Of a stretch of 64,000 nucleotides of DNA, positions 1 to 10,016 are shown piece by piece. The position numbers and the translations under genes are program-made. Each line of letters starts with the position of its first letter. Position 1 is the first letter of the stretch. The stretch lies in NCBI RefSeq assembly GCF_020103725.1, contig NZ_JAHXBG010000006.1, positions 372,001 to 436,000 on the forward strand, read 5' to 3'. The notes beneath the pieces are model-generated. The model ran no database searches, was not told where the DNA came from, and saw nothing but the letters and a program-made list of their open reading frames with translations. The stretch comes from Hyalangium gracile (GTDB lineage Bacteria > Myxococcota > Myxococcia > Myxococcales > Myxococcaceae).

Positions 1-6
1 AGAGGC

Positions 7-1210
<1,204 letters not shown>

Positions 1211-1237
1211 TGCGCCGCCTGCCCTCGTTGCTCTACT

Positions 1238-1263
1238 TGGGAGCGGCGGGAATCGAACCCGCT
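1238..1263 (-). repeat. tRNA-Ser-like 3' fragment, copy 1
   Basis: Read on the minus strand this is a T-arm (GCGGG TTCGATT CCCGC) plus acceptor 3' strand CGCTCCC. It differs from the other copies in the acceptor (CGCTCCC instead of CGCCTCC). No D-arm or anticodon arm exists, so it is not a tRNA gene. It lies 30 bp downstream of an immunity-gene remnant. Confidence 0.7.
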
Positions 1264-1293
1264 GACAGGTGATGCGCAAGCAGCCGTTGCCTG

Positions 1294-1500
1294 TCAGGCT
1301 TCCTCGTCGGGCAGGAGTGTGAGGAGTAGCTCATCATCAGGGCCCAGCGGGCGCCAACCGGGCGACGGTGGCGTGGCGAGGAGCGCTGCCGCTACCTGTC
1401 TTGCGCGTTCCTGATGAGCTTCCGGAGTGTAGGCAATCCACGCGCTGAGCGCCTTGGCAACCTGGAAACGGTTCGCGTCGTCCAGCGGCCAGGGCCGGGC
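1294..1500 (-). pseudogene. 3' remnant of DUF2380-partner immunity gene
   Basis: The minus strand reads ...DDANRFQVAKAL...PGWRPLGPDDELLLTLLPDEEA-stop, closely matching the last ~65 residues of the intact 156-aa proteins encoded at 56511-56981 and 61700-62170. Homology ends abruptly near 1490-1500 and there is no start. Between its stop and the tRNA fragment lies a short inverted repeat (CTGACAGG...CCTGTCAG, 1262-1297) that may serve as a terminator. Confidence 0.65.
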
Positions 1501-1611
1501 TCTGCTCCTCCAGCCCCGGCTCCGCTCCCGCTCGAGACTGGTATGACAAGCGGACCAGTTCGGTCCGGTCCCGCCCGGTATGGTCTCCTCTTCGGGGACA
1601 TTCCTGAAAAA

Positions 1612-2292
1612 TCAGGCGTTGTCCACCTCTCCTGCGGCCGTATCCTCTTGCGACGACTCCGGGAGGTCTGCTCTCGTTGCTTTTCGATCCTCGAGACCCT
1701 TGCGGTTGAGGAGCGGCCAGCCATACCTCATGCGCCAGGCCATTTCGACAGCCACTCTCGATCGCGCATGCTTGGTGACTAGCTCCTTGAACACGCGCTT
1801 TTCATCATTGGCCAGAACCTCGATGGCATCGATCATTTCGATGTGGAATATACACACGGACCAGCGGTGTTTCCGCACGAGGTCAGGGTAGAGGTTGAGA
1901 CCGATGGAATAAGGGCCCTGATCCGTGGTCGCCGTATGATTCCTCAATCGGGAGAAGACTGTTTCGTGCGTCCCGTTATAGACCACTCGGAATTGCGTAT
2001 CGGGGATGCTACACAAGATTTCTGGCGGCAATGTGCCCACGTTGAATGAGGCAGCCTGGGTAATATCAAGCGCTTTCTGGCATTCTCTGATTTTCGTTTG
2101 GGCGCGGAGTGTATCCAGGGAGGCATTTGTCAGAATCCAATACCAACCACCCTTGTTGCACCATCGGTTCGGAGCTTTTCTTTCTACCCACTCCTTTGTG
2201 AACATGTCGGCGGGACAAGGTTGATTGGATTCAAAATCAATCAAAAACGAGTGATTCCATGCCAGTTCGGCATATTCAATCAGGCTCTTCAT
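1612..2292 (-). CDS. GIY-YIG nuclease-like hypothetical protein
   Basis: 226 aa. I do not recognise a named family, but residues 48-52 (GGWYW) and 101-119 (FRVVYNGTHETVFSRLRNH) resemble the GIY and YIG strands and the following R...H helix of GIY-YIG endonucleases. The gene and its flanks are clearly richer in A/T than the rest of the window and use many A/T-ending codons, suggesting recent transfer. It could be a homing or restriction-type nuclease, or a toxin or defence protein. The Shine-Dalgarno is weak. The catalytic Glu is not obvious by eye. Confidence 0.5.
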   Translation of the reverse strand: MKSLIEYAELAWNHSFLIDFESNQPCPADMFTKEWVERKAPNRWCNKGGWYWILTNASLDTLRAQTKIRECQKALDITQAASFNVGTLPPEILCSIPDTQFRVVYNGTHETVFSRLRNHTATTDQGPYSIGLNLYPDLVRKHRWSVCIFHIEMIDAIEVLANDEKRVFKELVTKHARSRVAVEMAWRMRYGWPLLNRKGLEDRKATRADLPESSQEDTAAGEVDNA

Positions 2293-2484
2293 GTATATTG
2301 GGCCGCTCCGTTCCTCGGATTTTCATGGGCAAGACAGCCCTTTTATAACCTGCTGAGAAGCTACCGCGGAATGCGCGCCCTGCGGTTGCGGAGCTCCCCA
2401 AGCGTGGGCAGGGCCGAAGCCGGAAGAGGCCAGAGAGCCGCCTGAGGCGGCAACAAGGCTGGAGCCGGCCAACCCTCGGTGCTC

Positions 2485-3483
2485 CTATCCTCTTCGCATA
2501 CGACGCGCGAGCGGTGTCTCGCCGGTCTCTCTCCGGAAGATGCGTCGGAACGCGGCCGGGTCTGCGTAGCCGACACGAGCAGCGACGTCCTCCACCGAGT
2601 GCTGCGTGGTCTCGAGCAGGTGCACCGCCTGGGCCACCCGCAGGCGTTGTGCGAAGTGCCGCGGAGTCGTCCCCAGCGCCTTCTCCACCTTCCGAGCCAG
2701 CGTGCGTGGCGAGGTGGCGGTGGCGCGAGCCATCTCGTGAAGCGTGAGCTGTCGTTCGATGTGGGAGGTGACGAAGTCCTCGATCTTGCGAATGACCGGG
2801 TCCGAGCTGCCGAGGTGCTCCATCACCATGTAGCGAGACTGCGAAGCGCGCTCGTCCAGGACGAGATACCTGGCAACCGTGTGCGCAAGCGAGGGACTCA
2901 GGGTCGAGGCCAATATCGCCAGCATGAGGTCGGCGTGTGCGAACGCGGAGCCGGCCGTGAAGACTCCTCCTGACTCGACCACCATCCGATCCGTGCGCAA
3001 GCCCACTCGCGGGAAGCGCTGGGCGAAGGTGGGGCCCAGCCACCAGGTCGTCGTCGCCTGCCGACCGTCGAGCACTCGCGAAGCCCCGAGAACGAAGGTC
3101 GCCGAGCAGGACGCGGCAACGAGCACGCCCTTCGCCGCTGCGCGCGCAATGAGCTCGACGCCGCTCGCGATGTCCGGGCGGTCGAGCCCGGCGGCGATCG
3201 CGGGCGCCGTCGTCATCCCAAGCCCCGGCAACACCAGCACGTCGCCCGCGCCCAGTCCTCGCAGACTCAACGCGCTGTCCACCGCCAGCGTGCGCCTGGC
3301 CGCCGTGCGAACCGGCTTGCCGTCCATGGAGACGATCCGCTGGAGAGGCGCCATGCGGCCCCTGGGGAGAGCGACGAGCCCTGCCCGAACGACGCGCGCC
3401 GCGGCGCCCACGATGTCGAGGGCAACGCCCACCGGGCCATCGGCGACGCCGTCGAAGACCAGGTGAGTGACGGTCGAAGGCAT
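2485..3483 (-). CDS. GlxA-family transcriptional regulator (DJ-1/PfpI + AraC HTH)
   Basis: About 332 aa from the ATG at 3483; an in-frame ATG at 3528 would add 15 unconvincing residues. The N-terminal half is a DJ-1/PfpI-like amidotransferase fold with a nucleophile-elbow-like segment (VAASCSATFVLG) and the WWLGPTFAQRFP signature common in GlxA regulators. The C-terminal ~100 residues are an AraC-type double helix-turn-helix (LTLHEMARATATSPRTLARK and VEDVAARVGYADPAAFRRIF). It is divergent from the dienelactone-hydrolase-like gene 60 bp away and probably regulates it; that link is inference from position. Confidence 0.88.
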   Translation of the reverse strand: MPSTVTHLVFDGVADGPVGVALDIVGAAARVVRAGLVALPRGRMAPLQRIVSMDGKPVRTAARRTLAVDSALSLRGLGAGDVLVLPGLGMTTAPAIAAGLDRPDIASGVELIARAAAKGVLVAASCSATFVLGASRVLDGRQATTTWWLGPTFAQRFPRVGLRTDRMVVESGGVFTAGSAFAHADLMLAILASTLSPSLAHTVARYLVLDERASQSRYMVMEHLGSSDPVIRKIEDFVTSHIERQLTLHEMARATATSPRTLARKVEKALGTTPRHFAQRLRVAQAVHLLETTQHSVEDVAARVGYADPAAFRRIFRRETGETPLARRMRRG

Positions 3484-3545
3484 CTGGCAAGAATAGACCG
3501 AACAATGGCGTTCCTGCCACCTGGTCATGGGCCCCGGCCCCCCTC

Positions 3546-4421
3546 ATGCTGTCGAGCATGACCAAGCAACCCACCCGCCCCACAGGCCTGGAAGACGATC
3601 CGCTCGACGACTTCGAGCGCCGCGCGATCACCCTGCTCGGTGACACCAAGGGTGTCTACGTCGCGGGCACCGGGCCCGCGGTGATTGTCATGGCCGAGAT
3701 GCCAGGCATCAGCCCGCATGTCGCTCGCTTCAGCCGCTGGGTTCGGGACGCGGGCTTTACCGTCTACATGCCCTCTCTGTTCGGGCGCGACGGCGCCTTC
3801 CCGCACGCGGAGGAAGGCGCGGCGGTGCTCCAGCGCGCCTGTGTCAGCGCCGAGTTCCGTGCGTTCGCCGCCAACGCATCGAGCCCCGTCACACGGTGGC
3901 TGCGCGCCCTGGCGAGCCTCGCGCACGAGCAGTGCGGCGGTCGGGGCGTGGGCGCCATCGGGATGTGCTTCACCGGCAACTTCGCGCTCTCGATGATGCT
4001 CGAGCCTTCGCTGCTCGCTCCGGTGGTGTGCCAGCCGTCGCTGCCGTTGAACGATCCGGCGGGAATCCAGATCTCACCGGACGAGCTGGCGACTGTGAAG
4101 GCGCGTCTCGAGCGCGAGGACCTGACGGTCCTCGGCTATCGCTTCGAGGGAGATCGGTTCTGCACGGCGCAGCGGTTCGCGGCCTACGCCCAGGCGCTCG
4201 GGGACCGATTCGTCGCGAACGTGCTCCCAGGCGAGGCGGCGAACCCTGATCCGCCGCCGTTCTTCAAGCACGTCGTCGGTTGCCCTCACAGCGTGGTCAC
4301 GGCACATCTGATCGATGCCGCAGGCGAGCCGACCCTTGCCGCGCGGGACGAAATCCTGTCGTTCTTTGCGCGTCGGCTGGCCCTTGAAGCGGACCTCGGC
4401 AGGAGTCGAGGAGGGGGATGA
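3546..4421 (+). CDS. dienelactone hydrolase family protein
   Basis: 291 aa alpha/beta hydrolase. The nucleophile elbow is GMCFTGN, giving Cys as in dienelactone hydrolases, and the candidate catalytic His is in the C-terminal GCPHSVV. There is no signal peptide, so it is cytoplasmic. Expected chemistry is hydrolysis of a lactone or ester; the substrate is unknown. An ATG 12 bp downstream (3558) is an equally good start, and neither has a clear Shine-Dalgarno. It is divergently transcribed from the GlxA-type regulator. Confidence 0.82.
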   Translation: MLSSMTKQPTRPTGLEDDPLDDFERRAITLLGDTKGVYVAGTGPAVIVMAEMPGISPHVARFSRWVRDAGFTVYMPSLFGRDGAFPHAEEGAAVLQRACVSAEFRAFAANASSPVTRWLRALASLAHEQCGGRGVGAIGMCFTGNFALSMMLEPSLLAPVVCQPSLPLNDPAGIQISPDELATVKARLEREDLTVLGYRFEGDRFCTAQRFAAYAQALGDRFVANVLPGEAANPDPPPFFKHVVGCPHSVVTAHLIDAAGEPTLAARDEILSFFARRLALEADLGRSRGGG

Positions 4422-4479
4422 CGCGCCTGGTCAGCACGAGGAGAGCACGCTGGCGTACACTGCTTCTCCCGGAGGCAAC

Positions 4480-5604
4480 ATGCGTCACAAGAGACTTCGT
4501 CGGTGGCCCGCTCGTGCGGTCGTGTCGCTGGTCGCGGGGTTCGTGCTCGCTGGCTCGATGGGCTGCTCGGATGGCGTGGAGGTGCCCAACCCGCTGACCA
4601 ATCCCAAGGACGGTCCGCCCGCCGGCAATCCGAACGCGGAGGCCACGTGCGGCGTCCCGGCTGAGGCGGGCCTCGCCGACGTCTCCAAGCCCACGACGAT
4701 CGTCGGTACGGGAACTCCTGCGAGCTGCACCAGTGAGGCCTTCATCGCGGCCGTGGCCAAGGGCGGAGTCATCACGTTCGACTGCGGGCCGGAGCCGGTC
4801 ACCATCACGCTCGACAGGACCGCGAAGATCTTCAACGACAAGGGGCCGGAGATCGTCATCGACGGCAAAGGGCTGGTGACGCTCAGCGGAGCGGGCAAGC
4901 ACCGCATCCTCTACATGAACACCTGCGACAAGGCGCAGGTGTGGACGACCTCCCACTGCCAGAACCAGGATCATCCCCGACTGACGCTCCAGAACCTGAC
5001 GTTCGTGGACGCCAACTCCAAATCCGAGAGCGAGTTCGACGGAGGCGGCGCGGTCTGGGTGCGGGGTGGGCGCTTGAAGGTGATCAACTCCCGCTTCTTC
5101 AACAGCGTGTGCGCCGATACCGGGCCCGATGTCGGTGGCGGCGCCATTCGCGCGTTCAGCCAGTACGAGGGACTCCCCGTCTACGTGGTGAACAGCACCT
5201 TCGGCGGCAAGCCGGGCTATGGCGGAGCCTGCTCCAACGGCGGCGGCCTCAGCAGCATCGGAGTGTCATGGACCGTCATCAACAGCCTGTTCTCCCACAA
5301 CCGGGCCGTGGGCAACGGCGCGAATCCACCCAAGGACGGCACTCCGGGCGGGGGCAGCGGCGGGGCGATCTACAACGATGGCAACGAGATGACGCTGTCC
5401 CTGTGCGGCACTCGCATCGAGAACAACGAGGTCAACGCTCACGGCAGTGCCATCTTCTTCGTCAGCAACGATCACTCGGGCGACATCCGCATCGATCGCT
5501 CGGTGATCAAGAACAACACCGGCGGCTCGTGGTACGTGACGTATCCGCAGATCTCGAATCACTCGGATACGCCCATCGTGGTGACGAACTCCACGATTGA
5601 GTAG
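4480..5604 (+). CDS. secreted right-handed beta-helix lipoprotein
   Basis: 374 aa. The start at 4480 is chosen because GGAGGCAAC precedes it and a lipoprotein signal follows: basic N-terminus, hydrophobic stretch, then AGSMGC. After a short linker, residues ~70-374 carry the ITFDCGP...ITLDRTAKIFNDKGPEI opening and repeated GGAV/GGAI-type coils (GGGAVWVRGG, GGGAIRAFSQ, GSGGAIYNDG) of a parallel beta-helix like those in choice-of-anchor and Pmp-type proteins. It is probably a surface or periplasmic lipoprotein; catalytic polysaccharide-lyase residues are not recognisable. Confidence 0.78.
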   Translation: MRHKRLRRWPARAVVSLVAGFVLAGSMGCSDGVEVPNPLTNPKDGPPAGNPNAEATCGVPAEAGLADVSKPTTIVGTGTPASCTSEAFIAAVAKGGVITFDCGPEPVTITLDRTAKIFNDKGPEIVIDGKGLVTLSGAGKHRILYMNTCDKAQVWTTSHCQNQDHPRLTLQNLTFVDANSKSESEFDGGGAVWVRGGRLKVINSRFFNSVCADTGPDVGGGAIRAFSQYEGLPVYVVNSTFGGKPGYGGACSNGGGLSSIGVSWTVINSLFSHNRAVGNGANPPKDGTPGGGSGGAIYNDGNEMTLSLCGTRIENNEVNAHGSAIFFVSNDHSGDIRIDRSVIKNNTGGSWYVTYPQISNHSDTPIVVTNSTIE

Positions 5605-5622
5605 TGCCCCACTTTCTCCCAT

Positions 5623-6030
5623 GCGCGTGCCATCGGGTACCATCAAGCCATGAAGGAACTCCTCGGCGGGCCGTTTCCGCCGGACACCCTGCCTGGTGCG
5701 CTCAGCGACGATGCGCGAGCCGAATGCGTGCGGCGAGCCAAGGGCAAGCCGGGGCAGACGGTCGAGCCGGGCCTGTTTCCGAGAGCCGAGGCGAAGGTGG
5801 CAAGGCTGCTGCTCGCCGCCGCCGGATACTGGGAGCCGAACGAGCTCCTTGCGCTCGCGTATGCGTGCGACAGCTCCGAGCGGAGCCACTTCAAGAAGAG
5901 CTACCACGCGCACGATGCTTTCGCGTGCGCGCTCGTGCACCCGAGGATCAGCCCTGAGGAACGGGCGCGCCTGATCACCGTCGTGCTCGCGCCGGACAAG
6001 TCCCTGAGGGTCGGGTGGCGCTCGCGCAAG
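5623..6030 (+). repeat. 408-bp duplicated segment, copy A
   Basis: Aligns without gaps to 32239-32646, with about ten mismatches by eye (roughly 97 percent identity). It covers 27 bp upstream of the ATG and the first ~127 codons of the 301-aa gene at 32266. Both ends are abrupt. Confidence 0.93.
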
Positions 6031-6156
6031 AGCACGAAGGATGCCGAGGCGTGCGAGGAGAGCGGCTACGTCTTCTTCAGGGCTCGGTGCTACGCCCCCG
6101 CATTGAAATCCCGCCGCAAGCCTCCCCCCACCTCCGCGCCTTCGGACTTCCGATAG
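5650..6156 (+). pseudogene. truncated copy of the 301-aa gene at 32266
   Basis: The first ~127 codons are nearly identical to the protein at 32266-33171. After VGWRSRK the sequence switches to an unrelated tail (STKDAEACEESGY...) and stops, giving 168 aa. The C-terminal domain, where the family signature lies, is missing, so this is most likely a non-functional partial duplication that may still be transcribed. The tail derives from the 3' end of another lost gene (next entry). Confidence 0.7.
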
Positions 6157-6316
6157 GCGTTGTCCAGTACCAGGAGGCGCTGATCGGCCAGTGACGGTGC
6201 TCGACATCACGAGCATCCCGGTGCGACAGGTACCCACGCTGCTCAATGCGCTGGCGGCTGTGGTTCCTCCCGAGTTCGAGGTGGAGCCGGTTCCGCCTGT
6301 GCAGCACACGGCGTGA
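6087..6316 (+). other. two overlapping gene remnants
   Basis: One frame reads GSVLRPRIEIPPQ...GVVQYQEALIGQ-stop (ending 6193). A second begins with a GTG overlapping that stop (GTGA) and reads VTVLDITSIPVRQVPTLLNA...-stop at 6316. The 4-bp overlap is typical of a former operon. I recognise neither family; both look like leftovers of a toxin/immunity-type cassette cut by the duplication upstream. Confidence 0.3.
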
Positions 6317-6408
6317 GGCATGACACAGTCATGGACCGCGCCCCTGAGTGAGAGAGGCGCGCGGTGCTGCGGTAGCAGGCAGGTTCCTTGCCTTCACAGG
6401 TCGCTAGG

Positions 6409-6433
6409 TGGAGGCGGCGGGAATCGAACCCGC
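6409..6433 (-). repeat. tRNA-Ser-like 3' fragment, copy 2
   Basis: TGGAGGCGGCGGG-AATCGAA-CCCGCC on the plus strand is the reverse of a T-arm plus acceptor strand CGCCTCCA. It lies 44 bp beyond the stop of the hydrolase gene at 6478, on the same strand. The GGCGGG/CCCGCC stem could also act as a weak terminator. Confidence 0.75.
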
Positions 6434-6477
6434 CACCGAAGGTGAACTTTCGCCCGCCTTGGACAAGGCCTGGGGCA

Positions 6478-7224
6478 TCAGGGCCTGGCAAGGAAGGTCC
6501 GCAGCGCGCCCAGGTACTCCTCACGGTTGGCAGGGAGGATGGAGTTGTGATCGCCGCGGGGGAGGAGCCGGAGCGTCTTGTCGGCTCCCGCGGCCCAGGC
6601 ATGGTTGCGTCGGGCGTGGGAGGCGTCGACCAGGCTGTCATGCTCGGCGTGGAGCACGAGCAGTGGCCCCGGGTAGCGGCTGAGCTTCTGCTGATGATCG
6701 AGGAGTCGTCTGGCTTCGCTGGTCATCGCCTCGAGCGTAGTGCCGATCTCCTGAGGCTGGACCCGAAGGAGGATGCGCTCCAGCGGATCAGCGATCCCGC
6801 TCTCGAGGATCAGCCCCGCGATGCGGGGGTGGCGCGCCGCGAGCTCGATGGCGTAGATGGAGCCCACCGAGCGACCGAAGACGACGAGGCGCTCTTCCGG
6901 GAGGCCCAAGGCTCGGAAGAGAGGCTCGGTGTCCTCCAGCATCCGGGCCAGGGACGGAGTCCCCGTCGAACCGCCATAGCCGCGGTACTCCGCCAGGAAG
7001 ACGTTCACGCCCATCGAGAGAAACATCTCGACGAAGTCGGGCACGTAGTCGTCCACCACCTCGCCGTTGCCGTGGAAGTGGAGCAGTGTCCTGGCCCCGG
7101 GGTGCCGCTCGGCTCGGTAGCAGACCAGCCTGGCTTCGCCGCAATCCACGAGGAAGGGAGCCGGTGGCTGCTGGCGCCGTGGAAAGAAGTAGCGTTGGTT
7201 GATCAGGGGATGATCCAGCAGCAT
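6478..7224 (-). CDS. alpha/beta hydrolase (BEM46/serine peptidase-like)
   Basis: 248 aa from the ATG at 7224; a longer frame reaches 7383 but its first 53 residues are not hydrolase-like. Oxyanion motif HFHGNGE, nucleophile GRSVGS, acid in HAEHDSLVD and His in GDHNSI make a complete triad. The AEYRGYGGSTGTPS segment is typical of the BEM46/FAM108-like group. No signal peptide. The substrate is unknown. It is divergent from the TolB-like gene at 7523. Confidence 0.85.
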   Translation of the reverse strand: MLLDHPLINQRYFFPRRQQPPAPFLVDCGEARLVCYRAERHPGARTLLHFHGNGEVVDDYVPDFVEMFLSMGVNVFLAEYRGYGGSTGTPSLARMLEDTEPLFRALGLPEERLVVFGRSVGSIYAIELAARHPRIAGLILESGIADPLERILLRVQPQEIGTTLEAMTSEARRLLDHQQKLSRYPGPLLVLHAEHDSLVDASHARRNHAWAAGADKTLRLLPRGDHNSILPANREEYLGALRTFLARP

Positions 7225-7522
7225 GGGGTTACCTCGCGTCTCCCGGACCATCATAGTGGCGTCCCGATGGCCAGGTGGCTCGTCGCTTCCGGAGGTGGGC
7301 GGGTGGACCGCTCCCGCATCCAGGGCTGCATCGTGGGGCTCGCCATGGGAGACGCCATTGAAGCCCACCGCATCGAAGGGCACCCCAGAGAAGCGGTACG
7401 GAGCGGCTCCCCAATTTGTTTTTCGTCGGGTGGGACGAAATTCCCCAGGTCTCGTCCTAGGGGAAGAACCGAAATGGACGCTGGCGCCAGGCGCTGGCGT
7501 TCACCCACCTACGGAGACAATC

Positions 7523-8413
7523 GTGACGAAGAGACCTTCGTGTTCCCGGGTCCTGCCGTTGTTGGCCCTCACGGCCATGACGCTGGGGGCCTCCAGCGCC
7601 ATGGCGGCCGAGCGCATGAACCCGGCGGATCTGCGCCGCATCCAGAAGGCGCGTGAGCGCCTGGTCCCCGCCGTCGAGAGGGAGTTCGGGGCCAAGGCCC
7701 GGTTCGTCCAGCTCTTCGGCCAGGGCCGCGGCATGCTGGCCGGGGTCGTCGCGGAGATCCCCGAGCAGCCCCTGGGGACGGACGATCTGCCGCTGCTGGC
7801 CATCGTCCAGTATGACGAGACGACCGGCGCCGTGAGCGTGGTGGATCGCGAGTTCAAGTACCGCGAGGCGCGCTCGGTGGGCGTCAACGTGGCCCTGCTG
7901 GACGGGCAGGGCACCCTGCGCCTGCGAGACCGTGGCGGTCGTGAGCGGGTGCTGGCTCGGGGAGTGGGTGGCGATCTGTTCCCCACGGCGAAGGGGGACG
8001 CGCTGGTGGCCACCATGCAGGCCACCGGCACCGAGACGCATGAGACGTCCGTGGCCCTCATCGACCTCAAGGGCAACGTGAAGGTGCTGGCGGACGGGCC
8101 TGGCGTGGACGCGGCGCCCTCCATCTCGCCGGACGGCAAGACGGTGGTCTTCGTGTCGGGCCGGACCACCGTGGCTTCCTTCTACGTCACGACGGTAGAG
8201 GGCGAGGAGCCCCGCCAGTTGACGAATGTCGGGCTGGAGAACTGGATGCTGTTCGAGGGCGTTCCGGCCAGCTTCGTCCCCCCGCCCGTCTCGAGTCACC
8301 ACATGGAGTGGGTGAGCGAGGACGTGCTTCGTTACAACGCGGGCGGCGGCGCGTTCTGGACGATCAACGTGCGCACGGGGCAGGCGGCGGCGGACGTGGG
8401 AGGTGACAAGTGA
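7523..8413 (+). CDS. secreted TolB-like beta-propeller protein
   Basis: 296 aa with a GTG start supported by CGGAG upstream and by the signal peptide that follows (basic start, LPLLALTAMTLGASSAMA/AE). The C-terminal half carries WD40-like/TolB repeats (ADGPGVDAAPSISPDGKTVVF, EEPRQLTN). It lacks the length of true TolB, so it is best called a TolB-like protein of unknown role. Its stop overlaps the start of the M23 peptidase gene (TGATG), so the two are co-translated and probably act together in the envelope. Confidence 0.75.
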   Translation: MTKRPSCSRVLPLLALTAMTLGASSAMAAERMNPADLRRIQKARERLVPAVEREFGAKARFVQLFGQGRGMLAGVVAEIPEQPLGTDDLPLLAIVQYDETTGAVSVVDREFKYREARSVGVNVALLDGQGTLRLRDRGGRERVLARGVGGDLFPTAKGDALVATMQATGTETHETSVALIDLKGNVKVLADGPGVDAAPSISPDGKTVVFVSGRTTVASFYVTTVEGEEPRQLTNVGLENWMLFEGVPASFVPPPVSSHHMEWVSEDVLRYNAGGGAFWTINVRTGQAAADVGGDK

Positions 8414-9063
8414 TGAGCCCGATGATGAAGAAGCTCACCGTCTCGATGGTGTTCGCGCTGCTGGCCGTTCCGGCGGTCTCCTCGGCGCAGACGTACTTCC
8501 GCTTTCCCGCCTCTCAGCTCGCGGACCAGTGCGGCAATGGGGGCTGCGTGGTCAGCGCGTACAAGGACTACGGTGGCCGGGACTATGCCTGTGGCGGCGT
8601 CCGCTACAGCGGCCACACGGGCACGGACTACGCCCTGGTGGGCGGGTTCAGCAAGATGGACTACGGCGTGTGGGCCATGAACGCCGCCAGTGGCGTCATC
8701 GAGTCCTCGGTGGATGGCTACTTCGACCGCTGCAACTACTGGGATCAGGGCAACCCGTACGCCGCTTGCGGCCTCTACACCGCCAACTACATCATCATGA
8801 GGCACGCGGATGGCTCCAAGACCAAGTACTGGCACTTGAAGGCATACACGCAGCAGTTCGCTCGGAATACCTCCCTGTCCTGCGCCTACTGGATCGCGCG
8901 GGTGGGCTCCTCCGGCGCCTCCACCGGGCCGCACCTGCACTTCGAGTACTGGGTGCCCAACTACGGCATCGATGATCCGTACGGAGGCCCGTGCGGCACG
9001 CCCTATACGCGGTGGACTTCGCAGGGGGCGTATCGCGGCCTGCCCGGAATCGCCTGCCAGTAG
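8413..9063 (+). CDS. M23 family (LytM) metallopeptidase
   Basis: 216 aa from the ATG at 8413 that overlaps the previous stop; a GTG at 8410 would add one residue. A signal peptide (ending VSSAQ) is followed by the M23 zinc site: HTGTDYA (HxxxD), then WHLK and HLHFEYW (HxH). It is predicted to cut peptidoglycan cross-bridges or other glycine-containing peptides in the periplasm or outside the cell. Many Cys residues in the catalytic domain suggest disulfides. Close coupling to the propeller protein suggests a delivery or regulatory partner. Confidence 0.88.
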   Translation: MSPMMKKLTVSMVFALLAVPAVSSAQTYFRFPASQLADQCGNGGCVVSAYKDYGGRDYACGGVRYSGHTGTDYALVGGFSKMDYGVWAMNAASGVIESSVDGYFDRCNYWDQGNPYAACGLYTANYIIMRHADGSKTKYWHLKAYTQQFARNTSLSCAYWIARVGSSGASTGPHLHFEYWVPNYGIDDPYGGPCGTPYTRWTSQGAYRGLPGIACQ

Positions 9064-9076
9064 CAGGCCTGGCTCC

Positions 9077-9958
9077 TCAATCCGTCAGGAGCTGGCGGAG
9101 GCTGACATCGAGCTGGCTGCTCACCAGGCGCAGCATGCTGTCCAGCTCGTCGGGCGTCAGCCCCAGCCGTGACGTCAGCTCCTCGCGGGTGAGCGCCAGC
9201 AGCCGCTCGCGAGCACGGGCCACCCAGCGCGCCACGGTGGAGCGGGGCGCCTGGTAGGTGGCGGCCACCGAGTCCATGGACAGGCCGTGCACGTGGTGCA
9301 GCCGCAGCAGGTTGCGCTCCCGGGCCTCCAGCCTGCCCAGCGCGGCGCGGAACGCCACGCGGAAGTCCTCCTGGTGCCGCTCGCGGATGAAGGCCAGCTC
9401 CGGGTCCGCGCCCAGTCGCTCCGCCAGCTCCGCCGGGGCCTCCCCCACGGGCTGCTCGCGCGGCGCGGCGCGCTGCTGGTCGATGTGGAGCCGCAGCGCC
9501 ACCGCCCGGACCCACTGCTCCAGCGGACCACGCCCGGAATACGAGGCCAGCTTGGGCGCTACCCCGTCCACTGGGACGAGCAGCCGCTGGCTCAACGCCT
9601 GCCGCAGCTCGTCCACGAGGGAGGGCGCCTCGCGCGGCAGCCACGTCCCCACCTGGGACAGTACGTGCGCGTCGAGCGCCTCGAGTGCCCGCGCGTCCCC
9701 TCGCACGCAGGCGAAGGCGAGGAAGAGCTCCCCGGCGCGCAGGCTCGCGAGCACCTCGCCGGCCTCGCCCGTGGAGGGCAGCCGCTCGGCCACGTATGCC
9801 AGGAAGGCCCCCGCATCCATGTCCACCCTCGGCCACGCCTCGCGTGCCTCCCGCACCAGGCCCGCGAGCGCTTGCTCCAGGCCCGCATGGGCTCGCAGCG
9901 CCGGGACGAGCGCCCGCGGCGCCCGCGACAGGAAGGACTCGGTCTGCTCGGACTTCAA
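9077..9958 (-). CDS. sigma-70-like factor paired with TPR kinase
   Basis: 293 aa from a TTG at 9958 preceded by GGAGGTGC; a GTG at 10006 is the alternative. The C-terminal ~90 residues resemble sigma region 4 (LGRLEARERNLLRLHHVHGL followed by a helix-turn-helix containing TYQAPRSTVARWVARARERL). Region 2 is diverged (YSGRGPLEQWVRAVALRLHI). Such proteins recur directly downstream of TPR Ser/Thr kinases in myxobacteria. It lies 58 bp beyond the kinase stop on the same strand, so it is probably co-transcribed and may be the kinase's output. Confidence 0.7.
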   Translation of the reverse strand: MKSEQTESFLSRAPRALVPALRAHAGLEQALAGLVREAREAWPRVDMDAGAFLAYVAERLPSTGEAGEVLASLRAGELFLAFACVRGDARALEALDAHVLSQVGTWLPREAPSLVDELRQALSQRLLVPVDGVAPKLASYSGRGPLEQWVRAVALRLHIDQQRAAPREQPVGEAPAELAERLGADPELAFIRERHQEDFRVAFRAALGRLEARERNLLRLHHVHGLSMDSVAATYQAPRSTVARWVARARERLLALTREELTSRLGLTPDELDSMLRLVSSQLDVSLRQLLTD

Positions 9959-10016
9959 GAAGCACCTCCACCGACGAGCCCGCCCTCGCGGACGGGAGTG
10001 AGACACGACGCCCGGC

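Noticed and set aside
6388-6700. Peptides such as AGIEPA, RRRESNPP and RVRFPPPP at several loci
   Set aside because: These are translations of the tRNA T-arm fragment in different frames, not protein motifs.
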